Of a DNA stretch of 64,000 nt, positions 28,663 to 37,662 are shown one piece after another (the stretch's first letter is position 1; each line of letters opens with the position of its first letter). The notes beneath the pieces are model-generated. The model searched no databases and had not been told where the DNA came from. It saw only the letters and a list, made by a program, of their open reading frames with translations. The stretch is from positions 3,534,001 to 3,598,000 of the forward strand of contig OY820613.1 of NCBI GenBank assembly GCA_963681975.1. The letters run 5' to 3'. The translations under genes and the position numbers were made by a program. This DNA comes from JANELJ01 sp024511395 (GTDB lineage: Bacteria > Pseudomonadota > Gammaproteobacteria > GRL18).

Positions 28663-29301
28663 CTATGCTGCGTAAAGACGGGTCAGTTTATCATGCAGCA
28701 GACGTAAAGCCTTGCCGCGATGACTGATCTGGTTTTTTACCGCCGGATCCAGTTGGGCAGATGACATATTGTACTCTGGTACCCAGAACAAAGGATCATA
28801 ACCAAAACCGTTATCGCCCACCTGTTCTTTCATAATAATACCTTCCCAGGCAGCCTGACAGATAATGGGCGTCGGATCGGCTGCGTAGCGCATATACACC
28901 AAGATGCACTGGTAGCGAGCCGTGCGTAAAGCATCGTCATCCACATCTTTAAGTTCATCCAGCAGTTTAAGGTTATTATTTTTGTCTGTATCACCAGTAC
29001 CATAATCCTTGCTGCCTTCCAGGGTTGAATAGCGGGCAGAATAAATACCGGGGGTACCGTTAAGATAATCCACTTCAATACCGGAATCATCCGCAATTGC
29101 CGGCATACCGGTAATTTCAGCCGCATGACGGGCTTTAATAATGGCATTTTCAACAAAGGTGGTACCTGTTTCAGGTATATCACCCACACCCAGTTTAGTC
29201 TGGGGGACAATATTCAGCCCCAGATCCTTAAACATGGTCACAAATTCTCGTACCTTGCCCTTATTGCCGCTGGCTAATACAATTTTTTTATCAAGTCCCA
29301 T
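28663..29301 (-). CDS. rdgB: dITP/XTP pyrophosphatase RdgB
   Basis: The 212-residue house-cleaning nucleotidase hydrolyses non-canonical purine triphosphates. Motifs are VLASGNKGKVREF (N-terminus), IADDSGIEVDYLNGTPGIYS, GDNGFGYDPLF and SHRGKAL. It is downstream of rph on the same strand with a 29-bp gap, a common operon. Its stop is TAG, followed one codon later by TAA. Confidence 0.95.
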   Translation of the reverse strand: MGLDKKIVLASGNKGKVREFVTMFKDLGLNIVPQTKLGVGDIPETGTTFVENAIIKARHAAEITGMPAIADDSGIEVDYLNGTPGIYSARYSTLEGSKDYGTGDTDKNNNLKLLDELKDVDDDALRTARYQCILVYMRYAADPTPIICQAAWEGIIMKEQVGDNGFGYDPLFWVPEYNMSSAQLDPAVKNQISHRGKALRLLHDKLTRLYAA

Positions 29302-29330
29302 AGTTTTCCTGTTACCTTAAATTAAGCTAT

Positions 29331-30071
29331 TTAGGCCTGATCTTTCAGCACCTCGTTCTGTCTTTCAATTAAATGGGTAATGCCCTTTTTACCCAGTTCC
29401 AGCATGGCATTCAGTTCATCGGGTTGAAAGGCATGACCTTCAGCCGTGCCCTGTACTTCAATAAAACCACCGGCTTCATTCATTACAATATTCATATCGG
29501 TTTCGGCATTACAGTCTTCGGCATAGTCCAGATCCAGCACCGGCTGGCCCTTGTAGATACCCACAGAAATAGAAGCCACCTGACCATGGAGCGGGTTCTT
29601 GCTGATCATCTGCTTTTCCAGCATATAATTCACCGCATCCACCAGTGCCACATAAGCTCCGGTAATGGAAGCCGTACGGGTACCGCCGTCGGCTTGAATA
29701 ACATCACAGTCCAGGGTAATTGTGTTTTCTCCCAGGGCTTCCAGATCTACAACGGCTCTCAGGGAGCGGCCTATCAGGCGCTGAATTTCCATGGTACGGC
29801 CACCCTGTTTGCCGGAAGAGGCTTCCCGGCGCATTCTGCTGCCGGTGGAGCGGGGCAGCATACCGTATTCGGCGGTAACCCAGCCCTGTCCCTTGCCACG
29901 TAAAAAACCGGGTACTCTGTTTTCAACAGAAGCAGTGCACAGCACTTTGGTTTCACCGCTTTCAATTAACACAGAACCTTCAGCGTGTTTGGTGTAGTTA
30001 CGGGTGATTTTGACGTCGCGCTGTTCGTCATTGGCTCGGCCGCTGGGGCGCAGAGTACCATTAGAGCTCAT
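29331..30071 (-). CDS. rph: Ribonuclease PH
   Basis: The 246-residue phosphorolytic 3'-5' exoribonuclease trims tRNA 3' ends. Conserved stretches are LRPSGRANDEQRDVKI, KGQGWVTAEYGMLPRST, GGRTMEIQRLIGRSLRAVVD and LDCDVIQADGGTRTASITG. Full length; the start at 30071 is typical. It leads the rph-rdgB pair and is divergent from tetR. Confidence 0.95.
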   Translation of the reverse strand: MSSNGTLRPSGRANDEQRDVKITRNYTKHAEGSVLIESGETKVLCTASVENRVPGFLRGKGQGWVTAEYGMLPRSTGSRMRREASSGKQGGRTMEIQRLIGRSLRAVVDLEALGENTITLDCDVIQADGGTRTASITGAYVALVDAVNYMLEKQMISKNPLHGQVASISVGIYKGQPVLDLDYAEDCNAETDMNIVMNEAGGFIEVQGTAEGHAFQPDELNAMLELGKKGITHLIERQNEVLKDQA

Positions 30072-30189
30072 ATAAAATTCCTGTATTAAATTAGTTACTT
30101 TCCCATTTAGGAGGGGTAGAATTATAGCATTTCACGGGTAGAAATTGTTACAGGCTTTTACCTTATTTCATTAAATTCTAATAAAAGGG

Positions 30190-30217
30190 TTGACTTTACC
30201 GAGCGGTTAACTAATAT
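30190..30217 (+). promoter_or_regulatory. tetR promoter with overlapping operator; leaderless start
   Basis: TTGACT (30190-30195) and TAATAT (30212-30217) are 16 bp apart. The predicted start point is at or next to the tetR ATG (30224) and no Shine-Dalgarno is present, so the mRNA would be leaderless. The spacer contains TTACCGAGCGGTTAA, an imperfect palindrome with ACCG/CGGT half-sites that suits autorepression. Confidence 0.55.
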
Positions 30218-30223
30218 AAAGAT

Positions 30224-30832
30224 ATGTCCAGAGGTCAGCAAACGAAGCAGCGTTTATTGGATAGTGCCCAGCAGTTAATGTATTCACGCAGTTATAGTGA
30301 TGTCGGGGTGCAGGAGATCTGCAAGGATGCAAAAGTACAGAAAGGTAGTTTTTATCATTTTTTTCCGTCCAAAAGTGCTTTGACGGTAGAGGTGTTGGAA
30401 CAGCTTAAAATGCAGATGATAGAAAATATTCTATTACCGGCATTTGCCAAAGATTTAACTCCGGCCAAACGTTTTGAACGTTTTATAGAATATGCGTACC
30501 AGTATCAGGTGCAGTTAAAGGAGGAATTCGGCTATGTACTCGGCTGCCCCATGGGCAATATTGCACTGGAAATGAGTACCCAGGATGAAACCATCCGTAA
30601 AAAAGTAGAACTGTTATTTGAGTCGATTTTTGAAGTCTTTGTGGATGTACTGGAAGATGCCAAGGCTGCCGGTGAGCTGGAAAACAACAGCGATATTAAC
30701 GAACTTGCACAGGCGGCCCTAGCCTATGGTGAAGGGGTATTAATGTTGGCCAAAACCAGAAATGATCCGGAACTGATTAAACGCCTGTTACCTAAAGTGG
30801 CTGACTTAATAGGCCTTAAAAGTACCACATAG
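30224..30832 (+). CDS. TetR/AcrR-family regulator
   Basis: The 202-residue repressor-type protein has an N-terminal TetR HTH (DVGVQEICKDAKVQKGSFYHFF) and a ligand-binding C-terminal domain containing a cysteine (YVLGCPMGNIALEM). It is transcribed toward the DsrE2-like gene, and palindromes with ACCG/CGGT half-sites lie at both promoters, so it probably controls itself and that gene (inference). Stop codon TAG. Confidence 0.85.
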   Translation: MSRGQQTKQRLLDSAQQLMYSRSYSDVGVQEICKDAKVQKGSFYHFFPSKSALTVEVLEQLKMQMIENILLPAFAKDLTPAKRFERFIEYAYQYQVQLKEEFGYVLGCPMGNIALEMSTQDETIRKKVELLFESIFEVFVDVLEDAKAAGELENNSDINELAQAALAYGEGVLMLAKTRNDPELIKRLLPKVADLIGLKSTT

Positions 30833-30835
30833 TTT

Positions 30836-30867
30836 CTTCTCCCTCTGGGAGAAGGTTAGGATGAGGG
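30836..30867. repeat. GC-rich dispersed palindrome, copy B
   Basis: CTTCTCCCTCTGGGAGAAG plus GGTTAGGATGAGGG lies just after tetR. It is the same family as 6809, 40631 and 51542. It may also act as a weak terminator, though no T run follows. Confidence 0.6.
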
Positions 30868-30903
30868 AGCTTTTGTTCCTTTTATATTACCCTGAAACTA
30901 AAC

Positions 30904-30913
30904 TGACCGGTCA
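30904..30913. promoter_or_regulatory. Candidate TetR-family operator
   Basis: TGACCGGTCA is a perfect 10-bp palindrome upstream of the DsrE2-like gene. It shares ACCG/CGGT half-sites with the palindrome in the tetR promoter. Overlap with a -35-like CTGACC would let a bound repressor block transcription. Confidence 0.4.
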
Positions 30914-30993
30914 TCTTGTATGGTTAAAGATGATCCATAACCTAGAAGCGGGCATACTGCCCGCAACAAACCGTATTAATAAGGAGCAAGACC

Positions 30994-31623
30994 ATGCACA
31001 CAGAAGTACCTGCCAATAATCAATCTGTAGCGAGTAATCTGTTAATTAAACCGGAAGAACTGGATAACTGGTTTCACCAGAAATTTACCGAAGAAATGCA
31101 GAAATTCCAGGATAATAAAATCCCATCCATGACCATTATTGCCACTAAAGGTACCATGGATATGGCCTATCCGCCGTTTATTCTGGCTTCAACAGCCGCC
31201 GCTTTAGGCTGGGATGTCTCAGTATTCTTCACCTTTTACGGATTGGAGCTGCTCAAAAAAGATCTGCAGTTAAAAGTCAGCCCTATGGGTAATCCGGCCA
31301 TGCCGATGAAAATGCCCTTTGGCCCACAATGGCTGCAGAATATTAATATGAATATTCCCAATGCCCTAGTCACTAATATTCCGGGCTTTGAAACTATGGC
31401 TACGGCTATGATGGAGCAGATCACAAAATCCAAAGGTGTGGCCAGTATTGCTGAGCTGAGGGAAATGTCTGTTGAAGCCGGTGTCAATATGGTGGCCTGT
31501 CAGATGACAGTGGATTTATTTAATTATGCTCAGGATGAATTTATTGATGAAGTCAGTGAATGGGTTGGAGCTGCCAGCTTTCTGCCAAAGGCCGCTAAAG
31601 CCGATGTCAGTCTGTTTATTTAG
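30994..31623 (+). CDS. dsrE2: DsrE2-like sulfur-carrier / peroxiredoxin-type protein
   Basis: The 209-residue protein of the DsrE/DsrF/DrsH-like fold has MTIIATKGTMDMAYPPFILA, then GWDVSVFFTFYGLELL, and the conserved cysteine in NMVACQMTVDLF. In sulfur oxidisers DsrE2 is encoded with TusA and rhodanese and takes part in cytoplasmic persulfide transfer; those partners are not next to it here. AAGGAG lies 8 bp before the ATG. Control by the upstream TetR is inferred. Stop TAG; convergent with a broken kinase gene. Confidence 0.8.
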   Translation: MHTEVPANNQSVASNLLIKPEELDNWFHQKFTEEMQKFQDNKIPSMTIIATKGTMDMAYPPFILASTAAALGWDVSVFFTFYGLELLKKDLQLKVSPMGNPAMPMKMPFGPQWLQNINMNIPNALVTNIPGFETMATAMMEQITKSKGVASIAELREMSVEAGVNMVACQMTVDLFNYAQDEFIDEVSEWVGAASFLPKAAKADVSLFI

Positions 31624-32522
31624 CTTTTTTCCACAATGAACTGAATATCCAGCAGTTCGTCACAGGTCTGCGAACGCAAGCGTTGATCTGGCTCCATGGC
31701 CCAGTCTATGGCCTGAAGCAGGGTTGTGCTGTATTTCTTTTTAAAGGCTTCAACTACCGGTTTCATGGGATCGTTTTCTATACGCTTACTGGCTGGCGGT
31801 GGCGGCTTACCTTCAATACAGCTGCGCATGGTGGCGCCAATGGCATAAATATCCGTCTAGGTGCCCATATAGCCGCGTTCGGTGATCTATTCAATAGGGG
31901 CAAAACTGGAGGTAGCCACAATACGTACATCGTATAGTCGGGCTTTCATTTTTTCCCTCACCGCACCTTTTCCCTCACCGCGCCAAAATCCAGCAACAAA
32001 GGTCTGCCGCCCTGGCGTAAATGAATATTACTTGGTTTAATATCCAGGTGCAGTAGATTGCGATCGTGTAATAGTTTGACACCAGATAGTAGCTGGGGAA
32101 ATACCTTACGCAGCAGTTTTTCGCTTAAATTACCCTTGTACTTGTGAATATAGTCTTGCAGGTTGACGCCTTTTTCATCTTTCATCACCATATAAGCGGT
32201 GCCATTGGTCTGAAAAAAGTTGGTGATATCAACAATATTGGGGTGTTTTAGGGTTGCCAGAGTACTGGCTTCCTGAAAAAACAGCTTACGTCCCTTGTTA
32301 TAGGATTCTGGTGCAGAGTGATCCAGACTGACGACTTCGGTATTATTAACCCGCTTAGCCAGTTTTTTTGGGCATAAACTCCTTGATAATTACCGTCTGC
32401 TCAGGTTCTGCTTCCAGGTGCGCATTGTAAACAATACTGAAGCCACCACCACCGAGTACACTATCGATAATATATTCATCGACTTTGGTTCCCGCAGGTA
32501 ATGGTGAAGTATTATGCTCCAT
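31620..32522 (-). pseudogene. Serine/threonine protein kinase gene, broken
   Basis: From ATG 32522 (MEHNTSPLPAGTKVDEYIID) the glycine loop is GGGGFSIVY and the lysine segment VIIKEFMP. An extra A in a run near 32375 shifts the frame. The catalytic loop reads HLDIKPSNIHL (His-Leu instead of His-Arg) and then LLLDFGAVREK. A 17-bp tandem duplication near 31970 shifts the frame again. Two TAG codons follow, where kinases of this type have APIEQ and the Trp of GxWTDIYAIGAT. The last 69 residues (31620-31829) are open. Non-functional. Confidence 0.88.
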
Positions 32523-32905
32523 ACAGCTTTTTATTCCTTAAGTGTAAATTTTTGTCCACCTCTAATTATAGGAGGATAGCAGTAGAAATACTATGTACTG
32601 TGCTACAATTTCTAAATAGTATTCAACCATTTCCAGAATCTTATTTTATAAGGATACATTTATGATAAGAAGTATGACCGCCTATGCCCATCGGGAAGAA
32701 AAACAGTCCTGGGGTAGTCTGGATATTGAGCTGTGCAGTGTTAATCATCGTTTTCTGGAAATTAATATCCGTCTTCCGGAAGAACTGTGGCCTCTGGAAA
32801 TGAAGCTGCGAAACCACATTAAGGAAAAAATTAAGCGTGGTAAGCTGGATCTGACCATAAAACTGCAGATACAGGGCGGTAGTGAGGGTAAAATTCAGTT
32901 TAACT

Positions 32906-34405
32906 AGTTCAACCTGAATAATACCGTTTTAAGCCTGACATCAAGCCAGGTTTAAAGCAGCTGATTGCCCCGGTTTGATAAAAGACCCCATCAAACCGGA
33001 AATAATTTTGAGCCACAAAAGCCGGAGCTTATTGAGGTTCTTTCTTAAGTTATGACCAGCGGCTACCATAACCACATTAATGGCATCACCGACTGCACCT
33101 TTGAGGTAGCAGCGGTCTAAACGGCCATCGTTTTTCATATGACCGATTTCAGGCTCAATCGCACTGCGCCGTTTTAATGCCTTTTTAATACTTCGGGTAA
33201 CGCCTCGCTTCTGACCTGAGATAAAAACTTTAGTGTCTTTTACTTCATGTCCACGATAACCCCGGTCAACAAAGCATTGTTCCGGTTGTACGGCTGTAAA
33301 CTGTTTTATCTGTTCCAGTTGTGGCAGTAGAGTGTGCCCATCATAAGGATTGCCCGGACAGCTTTGAGCACCAATAACAAAGCCTTCCTTGTTAGTTACC
33401 GCAATACTGGCTTTAACTCCAAATTCATAAGGCTTATGAGCTTTGCCTTTACTGATACACTCGACTTCCGGTGCATGTAAACTGTAAAGCTTGTTCTTAC
33501 TGTGCTGCTCCTGCTCAATCAGTTTCTGAGCCTGTTTTAGAGCTACTTCAAACAATGACTGAATATCAACAGAATAGTTGGGCAGTTGTCGTTCAATATC
33601 CCGTTTAACACGACCTAAACGGGATTTCAGTTTATTGTTCATTTTCTTCATACGTTTAAACTGTTTTGCATGAGCATAACGACTGGCCATTAGTACATAT
33701 TGCGGCCCAACCCGATTATAGTTCTGGCGCAGTTTAATACCGTGCTCTTTGGACAGTTTAACCAGGTTTTCTCTGGCTTTGTTCAGGAGCTTTGAATCGG
33801 TTGGAAAAGCGATGTTCTTTTCCTGTACGGTAGTATCTACCGTGACTTTCTTTAAACTGCCGGGCTTGATAGTTTTACTCTTTAGTCCGGCTTTAATGGT
33901 TTCAATCAGTAATTTTTCACTGCCTGACTTACCCGGCCGGTTACGCCATTTGGTCATGGTCGCAGGGTGTATGGGCATTTTATGCTGAAAGTATTCTTCA
34001 CCACAAAAATACTGCCAGTACGGATTTTCTGTCCAGCCTTTTACTACCTGTTCATCCGATAAATCATGCAGGTGTTTCAGGTAATGCAATCCTGCAATCA
34101 ATCGAGTGCGTATGGCAGGAGCACCTTTAGTGGATACAAACAGAGCACCCCATTCTTTATCAGGACTTTCCCGGTCTATGTGTTTTGATAACTTAATCAA
34201 CTCATGGTTTATGTCCAGCATGTTTTCAAGGCGCATCCTGAACAGGTCTTCCTGAGGTATTTTTGGCTGTTTCTCTGGCTTCATTCTGGTCTGGAAATTT
34301 GCAAGGTAATAAGGCTTATTTTACCAAAAACCTGCAAATTTAACACCCATAATTCGCCAATATTTCCTTATAAATCAATGTGCTATGATTTGTTCAGGTC
34401 GAACT
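32906..34405 (-). mobile_element. IS5-family element, copy 5
   Basis: Full-length, minus orientation, with target duplication AACT (32902-32905, 34406-34409). It splits yicC. Confidence 0.92.
32941..34284 (-). CDS. IS5-family transposase (copy 5)
   Basis: Intact 447-residue transposase of the MKPEKQ sublineage (KHIDRESPDKEW), with all three catalytic acidic residues. Confidence 0.92.
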   Translation of the reverse strand: MKPEKQPKIPQEDLFRMRLENMLDINHELIKLSKHIDRESPDKEWGALFVSTKGAPAIRTRLIAGLHYLKHLHDLSDEQVVKGWTENPYWQYFCGEEYFQHKMPIHPATMTKWRNRPGKSGSEKLLIETIKAGLKSKTIKPGSLKKVTVDTTVQEKNIAFPTDSKLLNKARENLVKLSKEHGIKLRQNYNRVGPQYVLMASRYAHAKQFKRMKKMNNKLKSRLGRVKRDIERQLPNYSVDIQSLFEVALKQAQKLIEQEQHSKNKLYSLHAPEVECISKGKAHKPYEFGVKASIAVTNKEGFVIGAQSCPGNPYDGHTLLPQLEQIKQFTAVQPEQCFVDRGYRGHEVKDTKVFISGQKRGVTRSIKKALKRRSAIEPEIGHMKNDGRLDRCYLKGAVGDAINVVMVAAGHNLRKNLNKLRLLWLKIISGLMGSFIKPGQSAALNLA

Positions 34406-34963
34406 AACTAGGAACTGGCATCCCGGATAGCCAAAACCCTGCATGAAATCGACAAACTTATTTATAATGCGGCACCAACAAATGCCATTGATATTCTTAA
34501 CTGGCTTGGGGTATAGGAAAGTCAGGGCGTGGAGCAGGCTCTGTTTCCGTTGCTGGATAGTGTGCTGACGGATTTACTGGAGGGCAAGGAGCGTGAAGGC
34601 GAAGCCTTAAAGACAATGATCCTGCAGCGCTGCTCTCAAATGCGTGAGGTGGTCAGCACGGTTCGTGAGCATTTGCCGGAAATATTACAGGCATAGCGTA
34701 ACCGTCTGAAAGAACGTCTGGAAGAGTTAACAGAATCCCTGGACAATGACCGCCTGGAAACCCATTTAACGGAAATAGAACGTGTTCTGGAAAGTGATGA
34801 ACTAATGGGCCGACGACTGGATTTTCTGATGCAGGAACTCAACCGCGAAGACAACACCCTAGGCTCCAAGTCCATCTCCAATATCACCACCCAGGCATCA
34901 GTTGATATGAAAGTGCTGACGGAACAGATGCGCGAGCAGATTCAGAATATTGAATAAGCACAG

Positions 34964-35365
34964 CTAAATTAAAACGGAAGGTGAAATATGAAACCTCTTG
35001 CTGAGCCGTTTTATTTGCTCAATATTCAGCTGTCTTTTACCTGAAAGTACTTCTGAAACCACTCCCTGACTGCCGATTTCTTTTAAATCAGACTGCTTTA
35101 GATTATGTTCCTGCATCAGGTACTTTAAAGTATCTATAGCAGACGTTTTATTTAAAGCAAAATGTTGATCTTCATAGTTTTCAATAAGCTTGCCGATGGT
35201 TTCCATAACTGGAGCAAGCTGATGTGTTTCATCATCTCCAATTTCATCAATAAGTTGATCCAGAATGTTTACCAGTTTGTTATATTCCTGCTCTGAGTGT
35301 GGCACAGAAAAAATGGATTTTATACCGGGCCATGCTTTTGAAAGATTTTCTAATTGAGTATTCAT
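34964..35365 (-). CDS. higA: HigA-type antitoxin
   Basis: The 133-residue protein has a C-terminal XRE helix-turn-helix (LMQEHNLKQSDLKEIGSQGV then VSEVLSGKRQLNIEQIKRLS) and an acidic N-terminal half. It starts 4 bp after the higB stop, giving the toxin-before-antitoxin order typical of higBA. It binds and neutralises HigB and represses the operon in known systems. Stop codon TAG. Confidence 0.85.
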   Translation of the reverse strand: MNTQLENLSKAWPGIKSIFSVPHSEQEYNKLVNILDQLIDEIGDDETHQLAPVMETIGKLIENYEDQHFALNKTSAIDTLKYLMQEHNLKQSDLKEIGSQGVVSEVLSGKRQLNIEQIKRLSKRFHISPSVLI

Positions 35366-35368
35366 GAT

Positions 35369-35656
35369 TCAGGTTTTCCACTTTTCTTTATCGTATTCTT
35401 TATGAGTGAGTACATGGCGGATATACAGGCACTGGGTATTATAATGAACAGCAGCAATTAACCTTATTTTATTGCCACCAATGTTAAATACCGTTAAATT
35501 TCTTACTTTATCAACACTGGGGAAAATCTTTCTCATTTCCGAAAAACTTTTGATTTCCGTATGCTTAACTATCCGGTACCATGCATCCAATGCGATGGCG
35601 GCGTTAGAATGCTTTGCTGCAAACTCCAGTAAACGTTTGCGTGTAATAATATGCAT
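35369..35656 (-). CDS. higB: HigB-type mRNA interferase toxin
   Basis: The 95-residue protein of the RelE/HigB fold contains MHIITRKRLLEFAAKH, then ALDAWYRIVKHTEIKSFSEM, FNIGGNKIRLIAAVHYN and LTHKEYDKEKW (the C-terminal signature with catalytic His/Lys candidates). I start at the second Met (35656), which is where relatives begin. In known systems HigB cleaves translated mRNA. The pair sits between yicC and gmk, normally adjacent genes, so it was inserted there. Confidence 0.85.
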   Translation of the reverse strand: MHIITRKRLLEFAAKHSNAAIALDAWYRIVKHTEIKSFSEMRKIFPSVDKVRNLTVFNIGGNKIRLIAAVHYNTQCLYIRHVLTHKEYDKEKWKT

Positions 35657-35696
35657 GGCCAAATACTATCTCTGTTTGAGATGTTTTTCAAGTTAT

Positions 35697-36569
35697 TTAT
35701 ACAGAACGTGTCAATAGATATCCTCCGTAAATAACCGGTACAATAGCCATTAACTGCCGGGTATCCGGCAGGGTATTAAATAGCATCCAGGAAAAAAATA
35801 GGGTAAAGACCGGAATTAGAGCCATCATGGCGCTGGCTTTGGTAATGGATATGCGGTGAATGCCCTCCAGCCATAAAATTTTAGACAGCCCCATTAGTAA
35901 GACTCCGCAAATGACAATATAAATCCATATCTGTTCAATGGTCTGCCATTGCGGTTCGGCTTCCATAATAATAGCCAGAATATACAGCACCGGTATGGCA
36001 AAAAAACTACGAAAGGTCAGCACAGTGCTGGAACTGACCTGCTGGCGTGCCTGTTTCTGGTAATAATTGGCGATGGGAGCAATGGCTGAAGCCATCACAA
36101 TAAATAAATCCCCCTTATTAACTGTCCAGTTTTCAGGAAACAGAATAATAAGGGCGCCAAAAGCCATTAGAAATGCGCCCAGTAAATGCTGCCTGGAAAA
36201 AGGTTCCCTGCCGATAACATTAAAATATACAAATGAGAAAAAAAACTGCAGAAATATTAAAATCGACATATTTCCGGCAGAGGTCCAAGTTAGTCCCACA
36301 TAAATAAAAATAAACGCCAGGCTCATTAGCGAGGCGCTGAGTAGCATGGGCCGGTAAGCCGAAAACTGAATCAGCTGAACCAGTTTTCCCTGCATTATCA
36401 GAACCGTTAAAAAAGTCAGGCTGGCGAAACAGACGGTCAGCAGGTAGGTGTAAATGGGGCTTAGATACTGCAGAATAAGCAGGGTCAGAACTGGAAACCA
36501 GCCTTCAAAAAAGGTAAATGCCAATAAGCTGAGCTCTCCAATGCGCTTTGCAGATTGTGGTTTTTGCAA
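35697..36569 (-). CDS. DMT-superfamily (EamA) transporter
   Basis: The 290-residue protein has about ten membrane helices in two EamA repeats (about residues 10-140 and 150-290). Examples are LLSASLMSLAFIFIYVGLTW and MALIPVFTLFFSWMLFNTLP. EamA proteins export amino acids or other metabolites; no residue identifies the substrate. It is upstream of, and in the same direction as, higBA. Confidence 0.8.
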   Translation of the reverse strand: MQKPQSAKRIGELSLLAFTFFEGWFPVLTLLILQYLSPIYTYLLTVCFASLTFLTVLIMQGKLVQLIQFSAYRPMLLSASLMSLAFIFIYVGLTWTSAGNMSILIFLQFFFSFVYFNVIGREPFSRQHLLGAFLMAFGALIILFPENWTVNKGDLFIVMASAIAPIANYYQKQARQQVSSSTVLTFRSFFAIPVLYILAIIMEAEPQWQTIEQIWIYIVICGVLLMGLSKILWLEGIHRISITKASAMMALIPVFTLFFSWMLFNTLPDTRQLMAIVPVIYGGYLLTRSV

Positions 36570-36669
36570 AAAAACACCTCTGTTATTTCTATAATTGTGA
36601 CACAGGACTGGATCTTACTTTGGTTAAAATATTCTCAATAAGAATAAAGTATTACATGTTTGCTTCTGA

Positions 36670-36792
36670 GTATCCATTCACTGTGCTTCTTGATGAGTTT
36701 CGGCAGCAGGGAAGCTGTCGAAAAGCCTCCAGGGAAGCGCTCTTTATTATAAGAGAAAGGCGTCTTCAGCAAGGAGTACAGTGAATGGATAC
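36670..36792 (-). repeat. Structured palindromic element, family R1, copy a
   Basis: Ends GTATCCATTCACTGT (36670-36684) and ACAGTGAATGGATAC (36778-36792) pair perfectly over 15 bp. Inside, on the minus strand, are CTCCTTGCTGAAGACGCC and a small hairpin around CGACAGCTTCCCTGCTGCCG. The copy at 58264-58373 keeps this layout with compensated stem changes. It lies in the 364-bp gap between the DMT gene and gmk; the rest of that gap holds only a likely promoter region. Confidence 0.7.
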
Positions 36793-36933
36793 GGTATTTG
36801 CGTCTAAATGAGAATTATTAAAAGTATGTTCCGCCCTGAGTTGTGACAGATAACGGGCGATGAGGAGTTTTTTATCAGATGAAATATGCGCTATGATACC
36901 GGGTATTAAAACAATATATAAAGAGCAAAAAAT

Positions 36934-37569
36934 ATGATCAACCATCAACCGGAACCCGACTGCGGGATGCTTTATATTATCAGTGCGCCTTCTGGTGCAG
37001 GTAAAACCTCGCTGGTAAAGGCGCTGCTGGAAGAAATGGACTTTATTGAAGTGTCGGTTTCTCATACTACGCGGGCAAAACGTCCCGGCGAGCGGGAAGG
37101 GATAGATTATCACTTTGTGGATCAGGATACCTTTAAAAAAATGGTTTCAGAAGATCAGTTTCTGGAACATGCAAAAGTTTTTGGTAATTTTTATGGTACA
37201 TCAAAAGAGCATATCAAAGATAAACTCAAGGAAGGTATCGATATAATCCTGGAAATTGACTGGCAGGGCGCTCAACAGGTACGTAAACAGTTTACTGACT
37301 GTACCACAGTGTTTATCCTGCCGCCTTCTAGGGAAGAACTGAGGACTCGCTTACAGGGCCGTGGTCAGGACAGTGAAGAAATTATTGAACGCAGAATGAA
37401 TGAAGCGACAGAACAGGTGTCTCATTATAAAGAGTTTGAATATTTGATCATTAATGATCAGTTTGCTCATGCACTGGGTGAGCTGAAGGTGCTGATCCAT
37501 GCATTCAGATTACGTCAGACCCAGCAGTGCCACAGGCATCAGGCATTGATAGAATCGCTGTTAAATTGA
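36934..37569 (+). CDS. gmk: Guanylate kinase
   Basis: The 211-residue enzyme phosphorylates GMP to GDP. Motifs are the P-loop SAPSGAGKTSLV, the GMP-binding VSVSHTTRAKRPGEREGIDY and IILEIDWQGAQQV. It is the first gene of the gmk-rpoZ-spoT-recG series. Its usual upstream neighbour yicC is broken and separated by higBA and a transporter. Confidence 0.96.
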   Translation: MINHQPEPDCGMLYIISAPSGAGKTSLVKALLEEMDFIEVSVSHTTRAKRPGEREGIDYHFVDQDTFKKMVSEDQFLEHAKVFGNFYGTSKEHIKDKLKEGIDIILEIDWQGAQQVRKQFTDCTTVFILPPSREELRTRLQGRGQDSEEIIERRMNEATEQVSHYKEFEYLIINDQFAHALGELKVLIHAFRLRQTQQCHRHQALIESLLN

Positions 37570-37662
37570 AGTAAGAACAGGTCTCTGTTAGAATAACTTG
37601 TTTCCTGTTTTATACTATATTAATTTAAATAACATACTTTACAACCCTGAGGGATTAAATCC

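Larger units (their letters stand above)
32662..34957 (+). pseudogene. yicC: YicC-family gene, broken by IS5
   Basis: The N-terminal part (MIRSMTAYAHREEKQSWGSL to GKIQFN) is interrupted by IS5 at 32906-34405 and resumes with ELASRIAKTLHEIDKLIYNA. TAG codons replace expected residues after NWLGV (34513) and in LQA-TAG-RNRLKER (34694). About 22 residues are missing between NDRLE and THLTEI, where intact homologues have two DRLE-like repeats. The C-terminus (GRRLDFLMQELNRE, EQMREQIQNIE) is well conserved. YicC proteins are RNA endonucleases; this copy is dead. Confidence 0.9.

Noticed and set aside
13368..34862. Dcm-type (CCWGG) cytosine deamination as the source of CTAGG
   Set aside because: Only about five of twelve ambers have the CTAGG/CCTAG context, and the number of CCTAGG sites by eye is not above what base composition would give.
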